64,000 bases of DNA from an uncultured Clostridia bacterium (GCA_944384995.1 CALWVN010000008.1:20460-84459); one strand, 5' to 3'; positions 37,040 through 45,634 are shown, counted from the first letter of the stretch. Numbers and translations are program-made. Notes: a model not told the origin generated them from the sequence alone.

Positions 37040-37901
37040 TTCCGTTGCCGCCTTTCTCCGTCAGCTTGACAAACAGCTTTTGCAGATTGATCGCCGCGAT
37101 CTGCAAATTACCGCCCTGCGGCAGCGCTGCTTTTTCCCCTAAAATATAAGCGATCTTCATACCGCCCAGCGTATCCTGCCCGATCACGTTTTTGCCTTCG
37201 CAATAGCTGTCTACTTCCTGCGCCGTGCCTGAAATGCTGTATCCGGTTTCCGATAAGGCTTCAACGTTTTCCTGCAGGAGCACCTTCCCTTTGTCAATTA
37301 AAACAACTTCCTCGATCAGGTTCGCGACCTCCTCGATCAGGTGCGTTGCAAGGATAAATGTTCGTTCGCCGGTTTCAAACTCTTCCAAAAGCAATTCGTA
37401 AAACAGTTCCCGGTGGTTCGCGTCAAGCCCTAAAACGGGCTCGTCGAAAATAACATAGGGAACACGAAGCGACAATGCGACGATCAGCTTGAAAATAGAC
37501 TGATAGCCTTTGGATAACGCCTTGAACCGCTTATGGATATCCAAATTAAATTTCTCGGAAAGCGCCAAGGCTTTATTGGAATCAAAGGCATCATAAAAGC
37601 GATCCGTCCATTTGAAAAGCTCTTTCACTTTCAGATCCCGATCATACAGATCCGCTTCGCTCATGCAAAAGATCTTTTCGTGAACGCCCATGTTTTCTTT
37701 TGCCGGGATCCCATCGATCCGGACCTCACCGCTGTCCGCAAAAATACGGTTCGCAATAATGTTGATAAGAGTAGATTTCCCGGCGCCGTTTCTGCCTAAA
37801 AGCCCATAGATTTTCCCGAATGCGAAAGAAAGGGAAACATCCTCCAGCGCCGTTACGTCCTTATATCGCTTTGTAACATTTCGAATTTCAATGGCGTTCA
37901 T
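37032..37901 (-). CDS. ABC transporter ATP-binding protein
   Basis: 289 residues from ATG 37901, chosen because GAAAGAGGG lies 7 bases upstream; the frame also opens at TTG 37919. Walker A GLLGRNGAGKST near residue 35, signature LSKGYQSIFKL (a less usual form of LSGGQ), Walker B YVIFDEPVLGLDANHR, H-loop ATHLIEE. The C-terminal 80 residues are a regulatory-type extension. Partner of the permease and of the GntR repressor upstream. Confidence 0.9.
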   Translation of the reverse strand: MNAIEIRNVTKRYKDVTALEDVSLSFAFGKIYGLLGRNGAGKSTLINIIANRIFADSGEVRIDGIPAKENMGVHEKIFCMSEADLYDRDLKVKELFKWTDRFYDAFDSNKALALSEKFNLDIHKRFKALSKGYQSIFKLIVALSLRVPYVIFDEPVLGLDANHRELFYELLLEEFETGERTFILATHLIEEVANLIEEVVLIDKGKVLLQENVEALSETGYSISGTAQEVDSYCEGKNVIGQDTLGGMKIAYILGEKAALPQGGNLQIAAINLQKLFVKLTEKGGNGNE

Positions 37902-38274
37902 CGTCATACCCTCTTTCAATCAGTGCCATGATATCTTCTTTTGACATTTGCAGCTTTTCCGCTTCACGGATCAGCGCCGCGATATACTGCTCATAAAACT
38001 GTCCTTGCCTTTTTTGCCGTATTCTTTCAACAGCGCCTGCCTTTACAAACATCCCAAGTCCTCTTTTTTTGTAGATGATGTCCTCGTCGACCAACAGATT
38101 CATGCCCTTGAGCACCGTGTGGGGATTGATGTTCAGCAGAGCGGCGACCTCATTGGTGGAGGGGATCTTCGTCTCCTCGGGGAAAACGCCTGTGAAGATC
38201 GAATCTTCCAGCTGCTCCGCGATTTGAAGGAATATGGGCTTATCTATGCTCGGATGCACTTGCAATAGGATCAC
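37888..38274 (-). CDS. GntR-family regulator, YtrA subgroup
   Basis: 128 residues. An N-terminal winged helix-turn-helix (KPIFLQIAEQLEDSIFTGVFPEETKIPSTNEVAALLNINPHTVLKGMNLLVDEDIIYKKRGLGMFV) has the short C-terminal helix pair typical of YtrA, with no effector-binding domain. GTG 38274 is the first start; GTG 38259 (VHPSIDKPIF) is the better match to the family and to the AAGGCGGTGAT site. It overlaps the ATPase gene by 14 bases. Probably represses its own operon through 38294-38311. Confidence 0.9.
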   Translation of the reverse strand: MILLQVHPSIDKPIFLQIAEQLEDSIFTGVFPEETKIPSTNEVAALLNINPHTVLKGMNLLVDEDIIYKKRGLGMFVKAGAVERIRQKRQGQFYEQYIAALIREAEKLQMSKEDIMALIERGYDDERH

Positions 38275-38293
38275 CGCCTTAGCTTGCTGGTTT

Positions 38294-38311
38294 GTTAGTT
38301 GAGTAACTAAC
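38294..38311. promoter_or_regulatory. GntR operator palindrome
   Basis: A perfect 7-bp inverted repeat (GTTAGTT-gagt-AACTAAC) lies between the promoter at 38326-38354 and the GntR start, where a bound repressor would block RNA polymerase. Confidence 0.7.
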
Positions 38312-38325
38312 TACCTTACAAGTGG

Positions 38326-38354
38326 AGTATACCCGAGAAAAGTTCGGTTGTCAA
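38326..38354 (-). promoter_or_regulatory. Sigma-A promoter of the GntR-ABC operon
   Basis: On the minus strand TTGACA (38354-38349), 17 bases, TATACT (38331-38326). The palindrome starts 15 bases further downstream. Confidence 0.82.
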
Positions 38355-38410
38355 CACCTTTTTTGAAAAAATGAATACAAAAACGAAGCTGCCTGCGTTT
38401 TTACAGGCAG

Positions 38411-38456
38411 CGTATAAAAAGGACGGCTCTGTATCGGTTTGAATACAGAGTCGTCC
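38411..38456 (-). terminator. Terminator of the trpB2 operon
   Basis: A 14-bp stem (ATACAGAGTCGTCC type, one G-U) lies just after the trpB2 stop and is followed on the minus strand by TTTTTATA. A second stem-loop, GCTGCCTG / CAGGCAGC at 38388-38411, lies beyond it with another T-rich stretch. Confidence 0.8.
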
Positions 38457-38478
38457 ATCATAAGTATCAGAAGAAGAA

Positions 38479-39858
38479 TTATTCCTGAATGCCGGGGAGC
38501 TTCGGCAGCTTATCAAAGCCGACCTGCAGATCCGCATCGGTGGGGATGTAATCCGTCATTTTCCCTTCGTTATAGGCGGTGTAGGCGGTCATGTCGAAAT
38601 AGCCCGTGCCCGTCAGCCCGAAGAGAATGGTTTTTGCCTCGCCCGTTTCTTTGCATTTGAGCGCCTCGTCTACCGCTACGCGGATGGCGTGCGCGCTTTC
38701 GGGGGCGGGGAGGATGGTTTCGATCTTTGCAAACATGGTCGCGGCTTCGAAAACCTTGGTCTGTTCTACGGCGACCGTCTCCATGCAGCCGTCGTGATAG
38801 AGCTTCGAAAGGATCGGGGACATGCCGTGGTAGCGAAGCCCGCCCGCGTGGTTGGGCGAGGGCTTGAATTCGCAGCCGAGGGTATACATCTTCGCCATGG
38901 GCGTGATCTTGCCCGTGTCGCAGAAGTCGTAGGCATATTTGCCGCGCGTGAGCGACGGGCAGGAGGCGGGCTCCACGGCGATGAAGCGCGGGTCGGCCTT
39001 GCCCGTAAGCTTATCCTGCATGAACGGTGCGATCAGCCCCCCGAGGTTCGAGCCGCCGCCTGCGCAGCCAATGACGATGTCGGGATATTCGTCGAGCATT
39101 TCCATGGCGATCTTGCTTTCCAACCCGATGATGGACTGGTGCAGCAGCACCTGGTTGAGCACGGAGCCCAGCACATAGCGGCAGCCGTCGGTCGTGACCG
39201 CTTTCTCGACCGCTTCCGAGATCGCCGTGCCGAGCGACCCGGAATTGTTCGGATCGGCGGCAAGGATCTTGCGACCAGCCTCGGTGGTGTTGGAGGGGCT
39301 TGGGATCACGTCCGCGCCGAAGGTATGGATGATCGCTTTGCGGAAGGGCTTTTGCTCATACGAGACCTTGACCATGTATACGGTCAACGGCAGGTGGAAG
39401 TATGCGCACGCCTCGGCAAGCGCCGTACCCCACTGCCCCGCGCCTGTTTCCGTCGTTAAGGAGGTCAAGCCCTCTTCTTTCGCGTAGTACGCCTGTGCGA
39501 TGGCGGAGTTGAGCTTGTGGCTGCCGGAGGTGTTGTTGCCCTCAAACTTATAATAAATTTTTGCGGGCGTGCCCAGCGCTTTTTCCAGGTTGTAGGCACG
39601 AATCAGCGGCGAGGGGCGGTAGACTTTATACATTTCCTGCACTTCGTCGGGAATGTCCACGTAGCGCGTCTTGTCATCCAGCTCCTGATGTGCGAGCGCT
39701 TTGCAGAATACGGGGTACAGGTCCTCTTCTTTTGCGGGCTGCAGCGTCGCGGGATTGAGCATCGGGTCGGGCAGCTCCTTCATATCCGCGCGCAGGTTGT
39801 ACCACTGCTTGGGCATCTGGTCTTCGGTCAAATATAATCTGTGGGGAATTTTAGCCAT
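38479..39858 (-). CDS. trpB2: Tryptophan synthase beta-like protein, TrpB2 type
   Basis: PLP enzyme condensing indole and serine to tryptophan, 459 residues; the TrpB2 group usually works without TrpA. PLP lysine Lys115 in TSGSHKLNSA, phosphate-binding loop CAGGGSNLGG, and the N-terminal extension KIPHRLYLTEDQMPKQWYNLR typical of TrpB2. No trpA or other trp gene is near; instead the gene follows malQ and both lie behind a T-box. Start ATG 39858 has AAGGAGAG upstream. Confidence 0.9.
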   Translation of the reverse strand: MAKIPHRLYLTEDQMPKQWYNLRADMKELPDPMLNPATLQPAKEEDLYPVFCKALAHQELDDKTRYVDIPDEVQEMYKVYRPSPLIRAYNLEKALGTPAKIYYKFEGNNTSGSHKLNSAIAQAYYAKEEGLTSLTTETGAGQWGTALAEACAYFHLPLTVYMVKVSYEQKPFRKAIIHTFGADVIPSPSNTTEAGRKILAADPNNSGSLGTAISEAVEKAVTTDGCRYVLGSVLNQVLLHQSIIGLESKIAMEMLDEYPDIVIGCAGGGSNLGGLIAPFMQDKLTGKADPRFIAVEPASCPSLTRGKYAYDFCDTGKITPMAKMYTLGCEFKPSPNHAGGLRYHGMSPILSKLYHDGCMETVAVEQTKVFEAATMFAKIETILPAPESAHAIRVAVDEALKCKETGEAKTILFGLTGTGYFDMTAYTAYNEGKMTDYIPTDADLQVGFDKLPKLPGIQE

Positions 39859-39871
39859 TTTGGTTCTCTCC

Positions 39872-41377
39872 TTATCCTCGTTTGAAAATTCGATTGATTT
39901 TTTGATAATACGCTGTATCGATCTGCTCGATCGTTTCTTTCGTTGTGCGGAACAGCCAGTTGCCGTCGGCGCGGCCGGGCACGTTCATGCGTGCATCAGA
40001 GCCAAAGCCGCACAGATCCTGAAAAGCGATGACCGCAAGCTTCGCGCTCGAGCGCCAGACCGTTTCGATGATCTTGCGGCAGGCGGGGCTGTGAAAGCCG
40101 CCCTCGCCCCAATTCTCGCCGTCAAAGCCGCAGTAGTCGAGTGCGAAGCGGCGGTCGCGTTCCGCAGCCTCCCAAAGCCACGCGAGCAGGGTGGTGTTGT
40201 CGTGCGTGCCGACATAGGCGACGCAGTTTTGCGGATAATTGTGCGGCAGGTGCGTGGAGTCCGCATCGGGCGAAAAGCCGAATTGGATGACGCGCATCCC
40301 CGGAAAGCCCGTGTCCTCCAAAAGCTGCACCACGTCCTCGCCGAAAGTACCGAGATCCTCCGCCACAATGGGGACTTCGCCGAATGCGGCTTCCACCGCA
40401 TGAAAAAGCTTCATGCCGGGGCCCTGTTCCCAAACGCCCTCACGCGCGGTCTCGGCGTCGGCGGGCACCGCCCAATACGAAGCAAACGCGCGGAAATGGT
40501 CGATGCGCACCGTGTCATAGAGCGTCCTTGCGGCGGCAATGCGGTCACACCACCATCGGTAATTGTCCTTTTCCATCGCTACCCAGTCATACAGCGGGTT
40601 GCCCCAAAGCTGCCCGTCGGCGGAAAAGTAGTCGGGCGGGACGCCCGAAACGCGCTTGCGCAGATAGGTGCGCGCGTCCAACTCAAAAAGCTGCCGATTG
40701 CTCCAAACATCCACGCTGTCCGCGGAAACGTAGATCGGCATATCGCCGAGAATTTTTACGCCGTTTTCGTTGGCAAACTGCTTGAGCGCGTACCACTGTG
40801 TGCAGGCGATATATTGCTCAAAAGCGAAAAAGTCAGCCGCCTTTTGCAATGCGTCATCCATGTTCTGCAACGCGTTCTCATAGCAGGCAAAGTCCGCATC
40901 CCATTCGTACCACGGCTTGCCCGCAAAGCGCTCGCGCAGTGCCGAAAAGCGTGCATAATCCGCACACCATCGATGTTTCGCGCAAAACGCGCGCACCTCT
41001 TCGTGCAGCGCTGCGGGCGCGTTTTGGTATGCCGTTTGCAGCAGCGTGCGGTGCGCCTCTGCTGCAAAATCGTAATTTGCCGTAAACGGCGAGCCGCTAT
41101 AGGCGGCACGGTCTGCATCCGCCTGCGAGACAAGCCCCGCATTCACGAGCGCGTCCGGATCGATATACAGCGCCGAGACGGCAAACGCCGCGAAAGAAGC
41201 GTATGGCGAGCCGTGCATATCGGGCGGATTCAAGGGCAGCACCTGCCAATAGGAAAATCCCATTTCCTTAATAAGGCGCACGAACTGCCGGGTGTCCTCA
41301 CCGAATGTCCCGCAGCCGTAGCGCGACGGCAGGGAGGAAAGCGGCATCAAAACGCCGCCGGCTCTGGTATGCAGCAC
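39872..41377 (-). CDS. malQ: 4-alpha-glucanotransferase
   Basis: Glycoside hydrolase family 77 amylomaltase transferring alpha-1,4-glucan segments. 501 residues from GTG 41377 (AAAGGAGG upstream). N-terminal RAGGVLMPLSSLPSRYGCGTFG, the nucleophile region VRIDHFRAFASYWAVP, acid/base VAEDLGTFG and the third Asp in VGTHDNTTLLAW; all family catalytic residues are present. It sits 13 bases before trpB2 and just after the T-box terminator. Confidence 0.93.
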   Translation of the reverse strand: MLHTRAGGVLMPLSSLPSRYGCGTFGEDTRQFVRLIKEMGFSYWQVLPLNPPDMHGSPYASFAAFAVSALYIDPDALVNAGLVSQADADRAAYSGSPFTANYDFAAEAHRTLLQTAYQNAPAALHEEVRAFCAKHRWCADYARFSALRERFAGKPWYEWDADFACYENALQNMDDALQKAADFFAFEQYIACTQWYALKQFANENGVKILGDMPIYVSADSVDVWSNRQLFELDARTYLRKRVSGVPPDYFSADGQLWGNPLYDWVAMEKDNYRWWCDRIAAARTLYDTVRIDHFRAFASYWAVPADAETAREGVWEQGPGMKLFHAVEAAFGEVPIVAEDLGTFGEDVVQLLEDTGFPGMRVIQFGFSPDADSTHLPHNYPQNCVAYVGTHDNTTLLAWLWEAAERDRRFALDYCGFDGENWGEGGFHSPACRKIIETVWRSSAKLAVIAFQDLCGFGSDARMNVPGRADGNWLFRTTKETIEQIDTAYYQKINRIFKRG

Positions 41378-41402
41378 GAAAACCCTCCTTTACGATGATC
41401 CA

Positions 41403-41661
41403 AAAAAATAAAAAAGCCTGCCCTTGTATCATACAAGGACAGGCGAAAATTATACCTGCGGTACCACCTTGCTTGACGGCAGAATGCCGCCCACTCGAAC
41501 AGGATACAAACATATCCCTCTCTCTGTAACGGGAAAGCCCCGTCGCATCTTTTCAATGCGCCCTCAACGGACCATTTGTCTGCCGCGTTTGCTGCGGGGC
41601 TCTCAGCGCCGCCCACTCTCTGTAAGCGCGTCGTGCAGTTTTACTTCCGTTTCATCGGTTT
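41403..41661 (-). promoter_or_regulatory. T-box riboswitch upstream of malQ-trpB2, probably Trp
   Basis: Reading the minus strand, the leader has a stem I region, the T-box core TGGTACCGCA (complement at 41457-41466) and a terminator with a 14-bp stem (GCCTGTCCTTGTAT and complement) followed by a long T-run. Base pairing AACGGA / TCCGTT near 41650 and 41571 can close stem I, and the triplet next to its 3' strand is TGG (41574-41572), the Trp codon. ATG or AAT in the same stretch cannot be fully excluded. A Trp specifier would fit trpB2 downstream. Confidence 0.8.
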
Positions 41662-41666
41662 AGCCT

Positions 41667-41695
41667 ATTAAAACACAGATATTCCGCTTTGTCAA
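41667..41695 (-). promoter_or_regulatory. Promoter of the malQ T-box
   Basis: On the minus strand TTGACA (41695-41690), 17 bases, TTTAAT (41672-41667). The -35 overlaps the last codon of the small membrane protein upstream. Confidence 0.75.
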
Positions 41696-41961
41696 TCCTT
41701 TTTTTCGGGATTTTTACGCGCTCGCTTTTCAAACCGGCGTTCCAGAACAAACAGCGCGAACACGGCGAACAAAAGGGAAATAAGGACCTTGAGCGCCGCC
41801 ATATCCGCAAGGGAAGCAAGGAAAAATGCCTGAAATTCTGTGGACGTTACGCCTGTTACGGGGAATGACCATTTTATGGGGAAAAAGTAAAAGCTCAAAA
41901 GCAGCCAGGAGAGCAGCCCCGTACCGCAAAAGGCAGTGATCTTTAGGATCCGCTTTTTCAT
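41692..41961 (-). CDS. Small membrane protein coupled to the beta-propeller gene
   Basis: 89 residues with two or three hydrophobic segments (ILKITAFCGTGLLSWLLLSFYFF; MAALKVLISLLFAVFALFVL) and a strongly basic C-terminus (RRFEKRARKNPEKKD). No family recognised. Its ATG overlaps the stop of the upstream gene by 4 bases (ATGA), so it belongs to the sigma-factor operon. Its job is unknown. Confidence 0.65.
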   Translation of the reverse strand: MKKRILKITAFCGTGLLSWLLLSFYFFPIKWSFPVTGVTSTEFQAFFLASLADMAALKVLISLLFAVFALFVLERRFEKRARKNPEKKD

Positions 41962-44048
41962 TCGGCCACGCCCCCGTCCGCATATTCGATGCGCGTAAGC
42001 TGCTCGCCCGTGCTTCGGTCAAACGCGGTCAGCGCCGTGCCGGAGAGCGTGTACAGGGTGTCGCCCGCATAGGTCACGCGCAAAATGGCGTGGGCGTATT
42101 CACCCTCAATGTCGGGCGAATACGACTCTGTAACGTGCAGCGTACCGTCCTCGACCGTAAACACGCAGACCCGGCTGGTGCCGAATGTAAAGGAGGCGCT
42201 GCTTTCGTATACGGGAAGGGCAAACGCCCCGTCGGGAAGTGCCAGATAGGCGCGGTGATCCGTGCGCGCCATGCTGTGGGAGTACAGCCGGTCGTCAAAC
42301 ACGACGGAGGAAAGCTCTTTTGGATTCTGTTTGTCGCTTACGTCAAACAGCGTCACCTTCAGCCGCCCCGTCGCGCCGTTTTCGTTGCCGCTTTCGCCGA
42401 TGCCGATCAGTAAGTTTTCCGCATACGGGTGCAGGTAATCCGAAAAGCCCGGAATCTTCAACTCGCCCGCGACTTCCGGGTCGGCGGGGTCGCTCAAATC
42501 CAAAATGAACAGCGGGTCGGTCTGGTAAAAGGTGACGATATACGCCATGTCGCTCAAAAATCGGATGGCATAGATGTCCTCGCCGGGCGCAAGCCCGCGC
42601 AATTCGCCGACGGTTTCGAGCGATTCGTTTAGGATCGTGAGGATGCTACCGTTCTCAGCGGTGGTGGCGATGCGGTAATAACCGCCGTAGGCGTCCATGG
42701 CGAATTGGTTGAGCAGCGTACCGTCGAGCTTCGTGCTGCCCTGATAGCGCACGCCGCCTTCCAGCGAAAAGACAAACAGGCGTGTGTCGGCAGCCGCGGG
42801 CGTAAAGGAAGCGATCTCGTCGCCCGTCTCGTTCGAGTAGGTGACCGCGTCCGTGTAATCTGGCGCGGCGACGAGCAGCGTATTCTCGGTGCAGTAAATA
42901 TCCGTGCCGCTGCCGAGCACCGCTTTCATCTGTGCGTTTGTGCCGTCGGAAGCCGTGTCCAAAAGCGTGACTGTGAGATAGCTCTGCGACTCGGTGTTTG
43001 CCGTCAGGCATACCGTGTTCGCGGGGAAGCGCGTTTTTACGCCGTCTTTATAAAAGCAGGGCACGCTGGCGTTTCGCATGTCGTCGTTGTTTCTGTAAAG
43101 CGGCACGCTGTATTCCGTTACGAGCAGCAGCGTGTTTTCCGCCATGCGCGAAGAAATCAAGCTTCCGTCTACCGCATAGGTATAGCGGAGAACGGGCGCG
43201 GCGCGGTCTGTAATGTCATACACGGCGGCGGTCGTTTTTGTGCGCGCCGGGCCGACCGAGCCGTAGATCTCCAAGGTGCTGTCCGCCGGGGCATAGTCCG
43301 TCTCCGTGTACAGGACAGTGAGTGTGTCGCCTGTGACGAACAGCTCTGTAATCACAGACGAACAGCCGGCAAAGTTGTCGGACGTTTGCGAACGGGGAAC
43401 GTCGATATGCGCGACGGAATGCATCTGCGCCGCATCACGGATGTCCACAATGTCTACATACCGCGCGGTTTCGCCTGTGTGAACGACATACAAATAAGAG
43501 CCGTCGTTTTTGAGGATGTCTCCCTCGTCCACGCCCTCGACCTGCACGTTCGTCTCGCCGTATGCGGGCGCGCCGCCCATGCCGCCGTCCGAAACAGCGC
43601 CTGCAAGCTCGCCACCAAGGTCGAAGCCCTCCTGTATATCCTTGGAGGTATCGCGGAAGCCGTTGAACAACCCGGAAAGCGAAAACCGGCTGACCTGCGC
43701 GTTTTCTTCGCGCAGCGCAAAAAACAGGTCTTCGATCTGCTCGTAGCTTTCCGCTGTCTGCAAATACGCGTCGCCCGCGTCGGCGGCCTGCGCATTCTCC
43801 ACTTCCAGAGGCGCCGTGAGTGTCGGTGTGCCGTTTGCGAGCCGCCAAACCGCAAGCCCCGCGAGCACGAGCAGCACGAATACTGCGGCGACGGATACAT
43901 ACCGCACGATATGCCGCTTTTTCGGCTGCACGGTTTCGCCTGCCACACACTCTGTAATACGTTCGGGCGCGAGACGTTCGGGCAGGGGGACTGTGGTTTC
44001 GGCTTTTATGCGATTTAAAATATCTTGATTCGGCGTTTGTCGTTTCAT
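41958..44048 (-). CDS. Membrane-anchored beta-propeller protein, possible anti-sigma factor
   Basis: 696 residues from ATG 44048 (MKRQTPNQDILNRIK). Residues 1-55 are cytoplasmic; one membrane span follows (VSVAAVFVLLVLAGLAVWRLA, about 60-80), then a long extracytoplasmic domain with repeats such as GDTLTVLYTETDY, YAVDGSLISSRM, YIVTFYQTDPLFILDLSDPADPEVAGEL and LFDVSDKQNPKELSS, which match the Beta_propel family (PF09826, from memory). The sigma factor gene overlaps its start by 4 bases. I infer an anti-sigma or sensor role for the short N-terminal part, but it lacks a clear anti-sigma zinc motif. Confidence 0.8.
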   Translation of the reverse strand: MKRQTPNQDILNRIKAETTVPLPERLAPERITECVAGETVQPKKRHIVRYVSVAAVFVLLVLAGLAVWRLANGTPTLTAPLEVENAQAADAGDAYLQTAESYEQIEDLFFALREENAQVSRFSLSGLFNGFRDTSKDIQEGFDLGGELAGAVSDGGMGGAPAYGETNVQVEGVDEGDILKNDGSYLYVVHTGETARYVDIVDIRDAAQMHSVAHIDVPRSQTSDNFAGCSSVITELFVTGDTLTVLYTETDYAPADSTLEIYGSVGPARTKTTAAVYDITDRAAPVLRYTYAVDGSLISSRMAENTLLLVTEYSVPLYRNNDDMRNASVPCFYKDGVKTRFPANTVCLTANTESQSYLTVTLLDTASDGTNAQMKAVLGSGTDIYCTENTLLVAAPDYTDAVTYSNETGDEIASFTPAAADTRLFVFSLEGGVRYQGSTKLDGTLLNQFAMDAYGGYYRIATTAENGSILTILNESLETVGELRGLAPGEDIYAIRFLSDMAYIVTFYQTDPLFILDLSDPADPEVAGELKIPGFSDYLHPYAENLLIGIGESGNENGATGRLKVTLFDVSDKQNPKELSSVVFDDRLYSHSMARTDHRAYLALPDGAFALPVYESSASFTFGTSRVCVFTVEDGTLHVTESYSPDIEGEYAHAILRVTYAGDTLYTLSGTALTAFDRSTGEQLTRIEYADGGVAE

Positions 44049-44584
44049 TCGGATTCCCTCCCGGTTTCTGCGAGGAAAGGCCGCATTTTGCGAAGTGCGC
44101 GCGAGAGCTTGGAGCGCACCGTGCCCGCCGTCAGCCCCAAGGCTTCGGCGATCTCCGCAGAGCGCAGCCCCGCTACGGCGGAAAGCAGCACCACCTGCCG
44201 CTCGTCGTCTTTCAAGGCGGCGAGCGCCTTTTGCAGATCGGCGCGCAATTCTGCGATATGTACGTCGTTTGTGATGTCGGGCACGGTCGGTTCGATCTCG
44301 TCGGTAACGACGGTCAGAGCCCGCTTTCGCGCCAAGGTTTTTACGGTGTTGGAAAGGGTCTTGAAAAAATAGGCTTTGAAGCGTTCGGGCTTTCGAATGC
44401 TGCGCACCGAACGGTATACGCGCACGCACGCCTCCTGCACGGCGTCCTCGGCGTCGTGCGGATCCCGCAGAACGGCGAGCGCATAGGCATAAAGCTCATT
44501 GGCATATAATGCGTAAAGCTGTCCGAACGCCTCGGCGTCCGCAGCTTGCGCGCGCAAAAGCAGTGCCGCGGCAGGATTTTCCAT
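44045..44584 (-). CDS. ECF-type RNA polymerase sigma factor
   Basis: 179 residues from ATG 44584, placed by AAAGGGGGC about 7 bases upstream. Sigma region 2 (EAFGQLYALYANELYAYALAVLRDPHDAEDAVQEACVRVYRSV) and region 4 (LSAVAGLRSAEIAEALGLTAGTVRSKLSRALRKMRPFL) with a helix-turn-helix; no regions 1 or 3. The stop overlaps the beta-propeller start by 4 bases. Probably autoregulated from 44627-44654. Confidence 0.93.
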   Translation of the reverse strand: MENPAAALLLRAQAADAEAFGQLYALYANELYAYALAVLRDPHDAEDAVQEACVRVYRSVRSIRKPERFKAYFFKTLSNTVKTLARKRALTVVTDEIEPTVPDITNDVHIAELRADLQKALAALKDDERQVVLLSAVAGLRSAEIAEALGLTAGTVRSKLSRALRKMRPFLAETGRESE

Positions 44585-44626
44585 ACAAACGCCCCCTTTT
44601 TCATTTTCAAGCCCTTTCACAAAAAA

Positions 44627-44654
44627 AGACCGCATAACGCCCCAAAGTGTTGCA
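44627..44654 (-). promoter_or_regulatory. Likely ECF-type autoregulatory promoter
   Basis: On the minus strand TGCAAC (44654-44649) followed after 16 bases by CGGTCT (44632-44627), similar to the TGAAAC / CGTC pattern of ECF sigma factors. No good sigma-A promoter is seen in this gap. Confidence 0.5.
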
Positions 44655-44684
44655 AGATTTTAAGAAAATTTAGCACGCATGGGG

Positions 44685-44717
44685 AATAAAAAAGGACGCT
44701 CGAATAAGGAGCGTCCT
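44685..44717 (-). terminator. Terminator after the gene at 44726
   Basis: A 9-bp stem (AGGACGCTC / GAGCGTCCT) and a run of Ts on the minus strand, 9 bases after the stop. Confidence 0.88.
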
Positions 44718-44725
44718 GAGAAATA

Positions 44726-45634
44726 TTACATGGTGGGGGGCATACCCTGCCCGCCACCTGCGAGCGCCTGCGCGAATGCGCTGGGCTTTTTCTGCTTTTT
44801 CGGCTTGTAGGGCGGGGGGTCGAGCAGCTTTTTCTGCGCGCGCTTGCCCGCAGAGGAGGCGAGATATTTGTTCACGAGCACCACCGTTTCACGCATATCT
44901 TCGCACATATATTCCTGCGCCGTTTCCAAAAGCTGCGGGTCGTTCTGCATCTCGCCGAGGATCGTCACGGCGATGAGGCTCTGCGTGTCGTTCGAGCCGT
45001 TTTCGTAAATGTCGTTGAGGATGCGGAACAGCTTGTTGCACGCCTGTTTATTGCCCTCGCGGATGGTGCCGATGACGCGCTTTGTGCCATAGTCGGTGAA
45101 GAACTCCTCCGCCAAAAATTCGCCGTAACGCTCGTAGTTTTCGTGATACGGCTCCTTTAAGTCGGGATACATGCCGGTCAGGCGGTTCACCAGCGTGTTG
45201 CCGTCATAGCTTTGGGAACCGCTTTTGGCGGCGGAACGCGAAACGGGCGCGGGCATTTTCCCAGACTTCGCCTTTGCTTTCGCTTTTGTGAATCTTGAAT
45301 GGATGGTCTCATTAAATTCGTTGCAAAGCGACTTGATGTCGCGCTCGTCAAAGCTTTCGAGGTCAAAATAGTTGGTGGACGCTTTTTTCAGTTCCTCTTC
45401 TTCGCCGTTGTCGGCGACGGCAGCAAGCATCAGCACCGCCTGATCGCCGGAAAAAACAAAACGGATCGTGCCCTTGTCGCCCGAAAATTCGACAAAGGTC
45501 GCATCACCCTCGGTCTGCGTGGGGAGCTCACCCTTTTTGATCCCCTCGGGGACTACGGTCGAAAAGCCGTTATCCGCAAGCGTTTGCGCCGTACCGTGCA
45601 GCACCTGGGACACCGCGTCGTTAAACGTAAGCAT
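44726..45634 (-). CDS. Cytoplasmic protein of unknown function
   Basis: 302 residues, no membrane segment and no cysteine cluster. An N-terminal domain (about 1-105) of mixed alpha/beta pattern, a Lys/Ala/Ser linker (KAKAKAKSGKMPAPVSRSAAKSG), an alpha-rich C-terminal domain (about 140-275) and a Pro/Lys/Gly tail ending GGGQGMPPTM. I do not recognise the family. It is monocistronic with its own promoter and terminator. Confidence 0.75.
   Translation of the reverse strand: MLTFNDAVSQVLHGTAQTLADNGFSTVVPEGIKKGELPTQTEGDATFVEFSGDKGTIRFVFSGDQAVLMLAAVADNGEEEELKKASTNYFDLESFDERDIKSLCNEFNETIHSRFTKAKAKAKSGKMPAPVSRSAAKSGSQSYDGNTLVNRLTGMYPDLKEPYHENYERYGEFLAEEFFTDYGTKRVIGTIREGNKQACNKLFRILNDIYENGSNDTQSLIAVTILGEMQNDPQLLETAQEYMCEDMRETVVLVNKYLASSAGKRAQKKLLDPPPYKPKKQKKPSAFAQALAGGGQGMPPTM

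Noticed and set aside
39701-41398. 565-residue plus frame
   Set aside because: Antisense of trpB2 and malQ, both clear enzymes.
42705-44018. 437-residue plus frame
   Set aside because: Antisense of the beta-propeller gene, no domains.
44049-44429. N-terminal extension of the beta-propeller gene
   Set aside because: It lies within the sigma factor coding sequence; the ATGA overlap at 44048 is the natural start.
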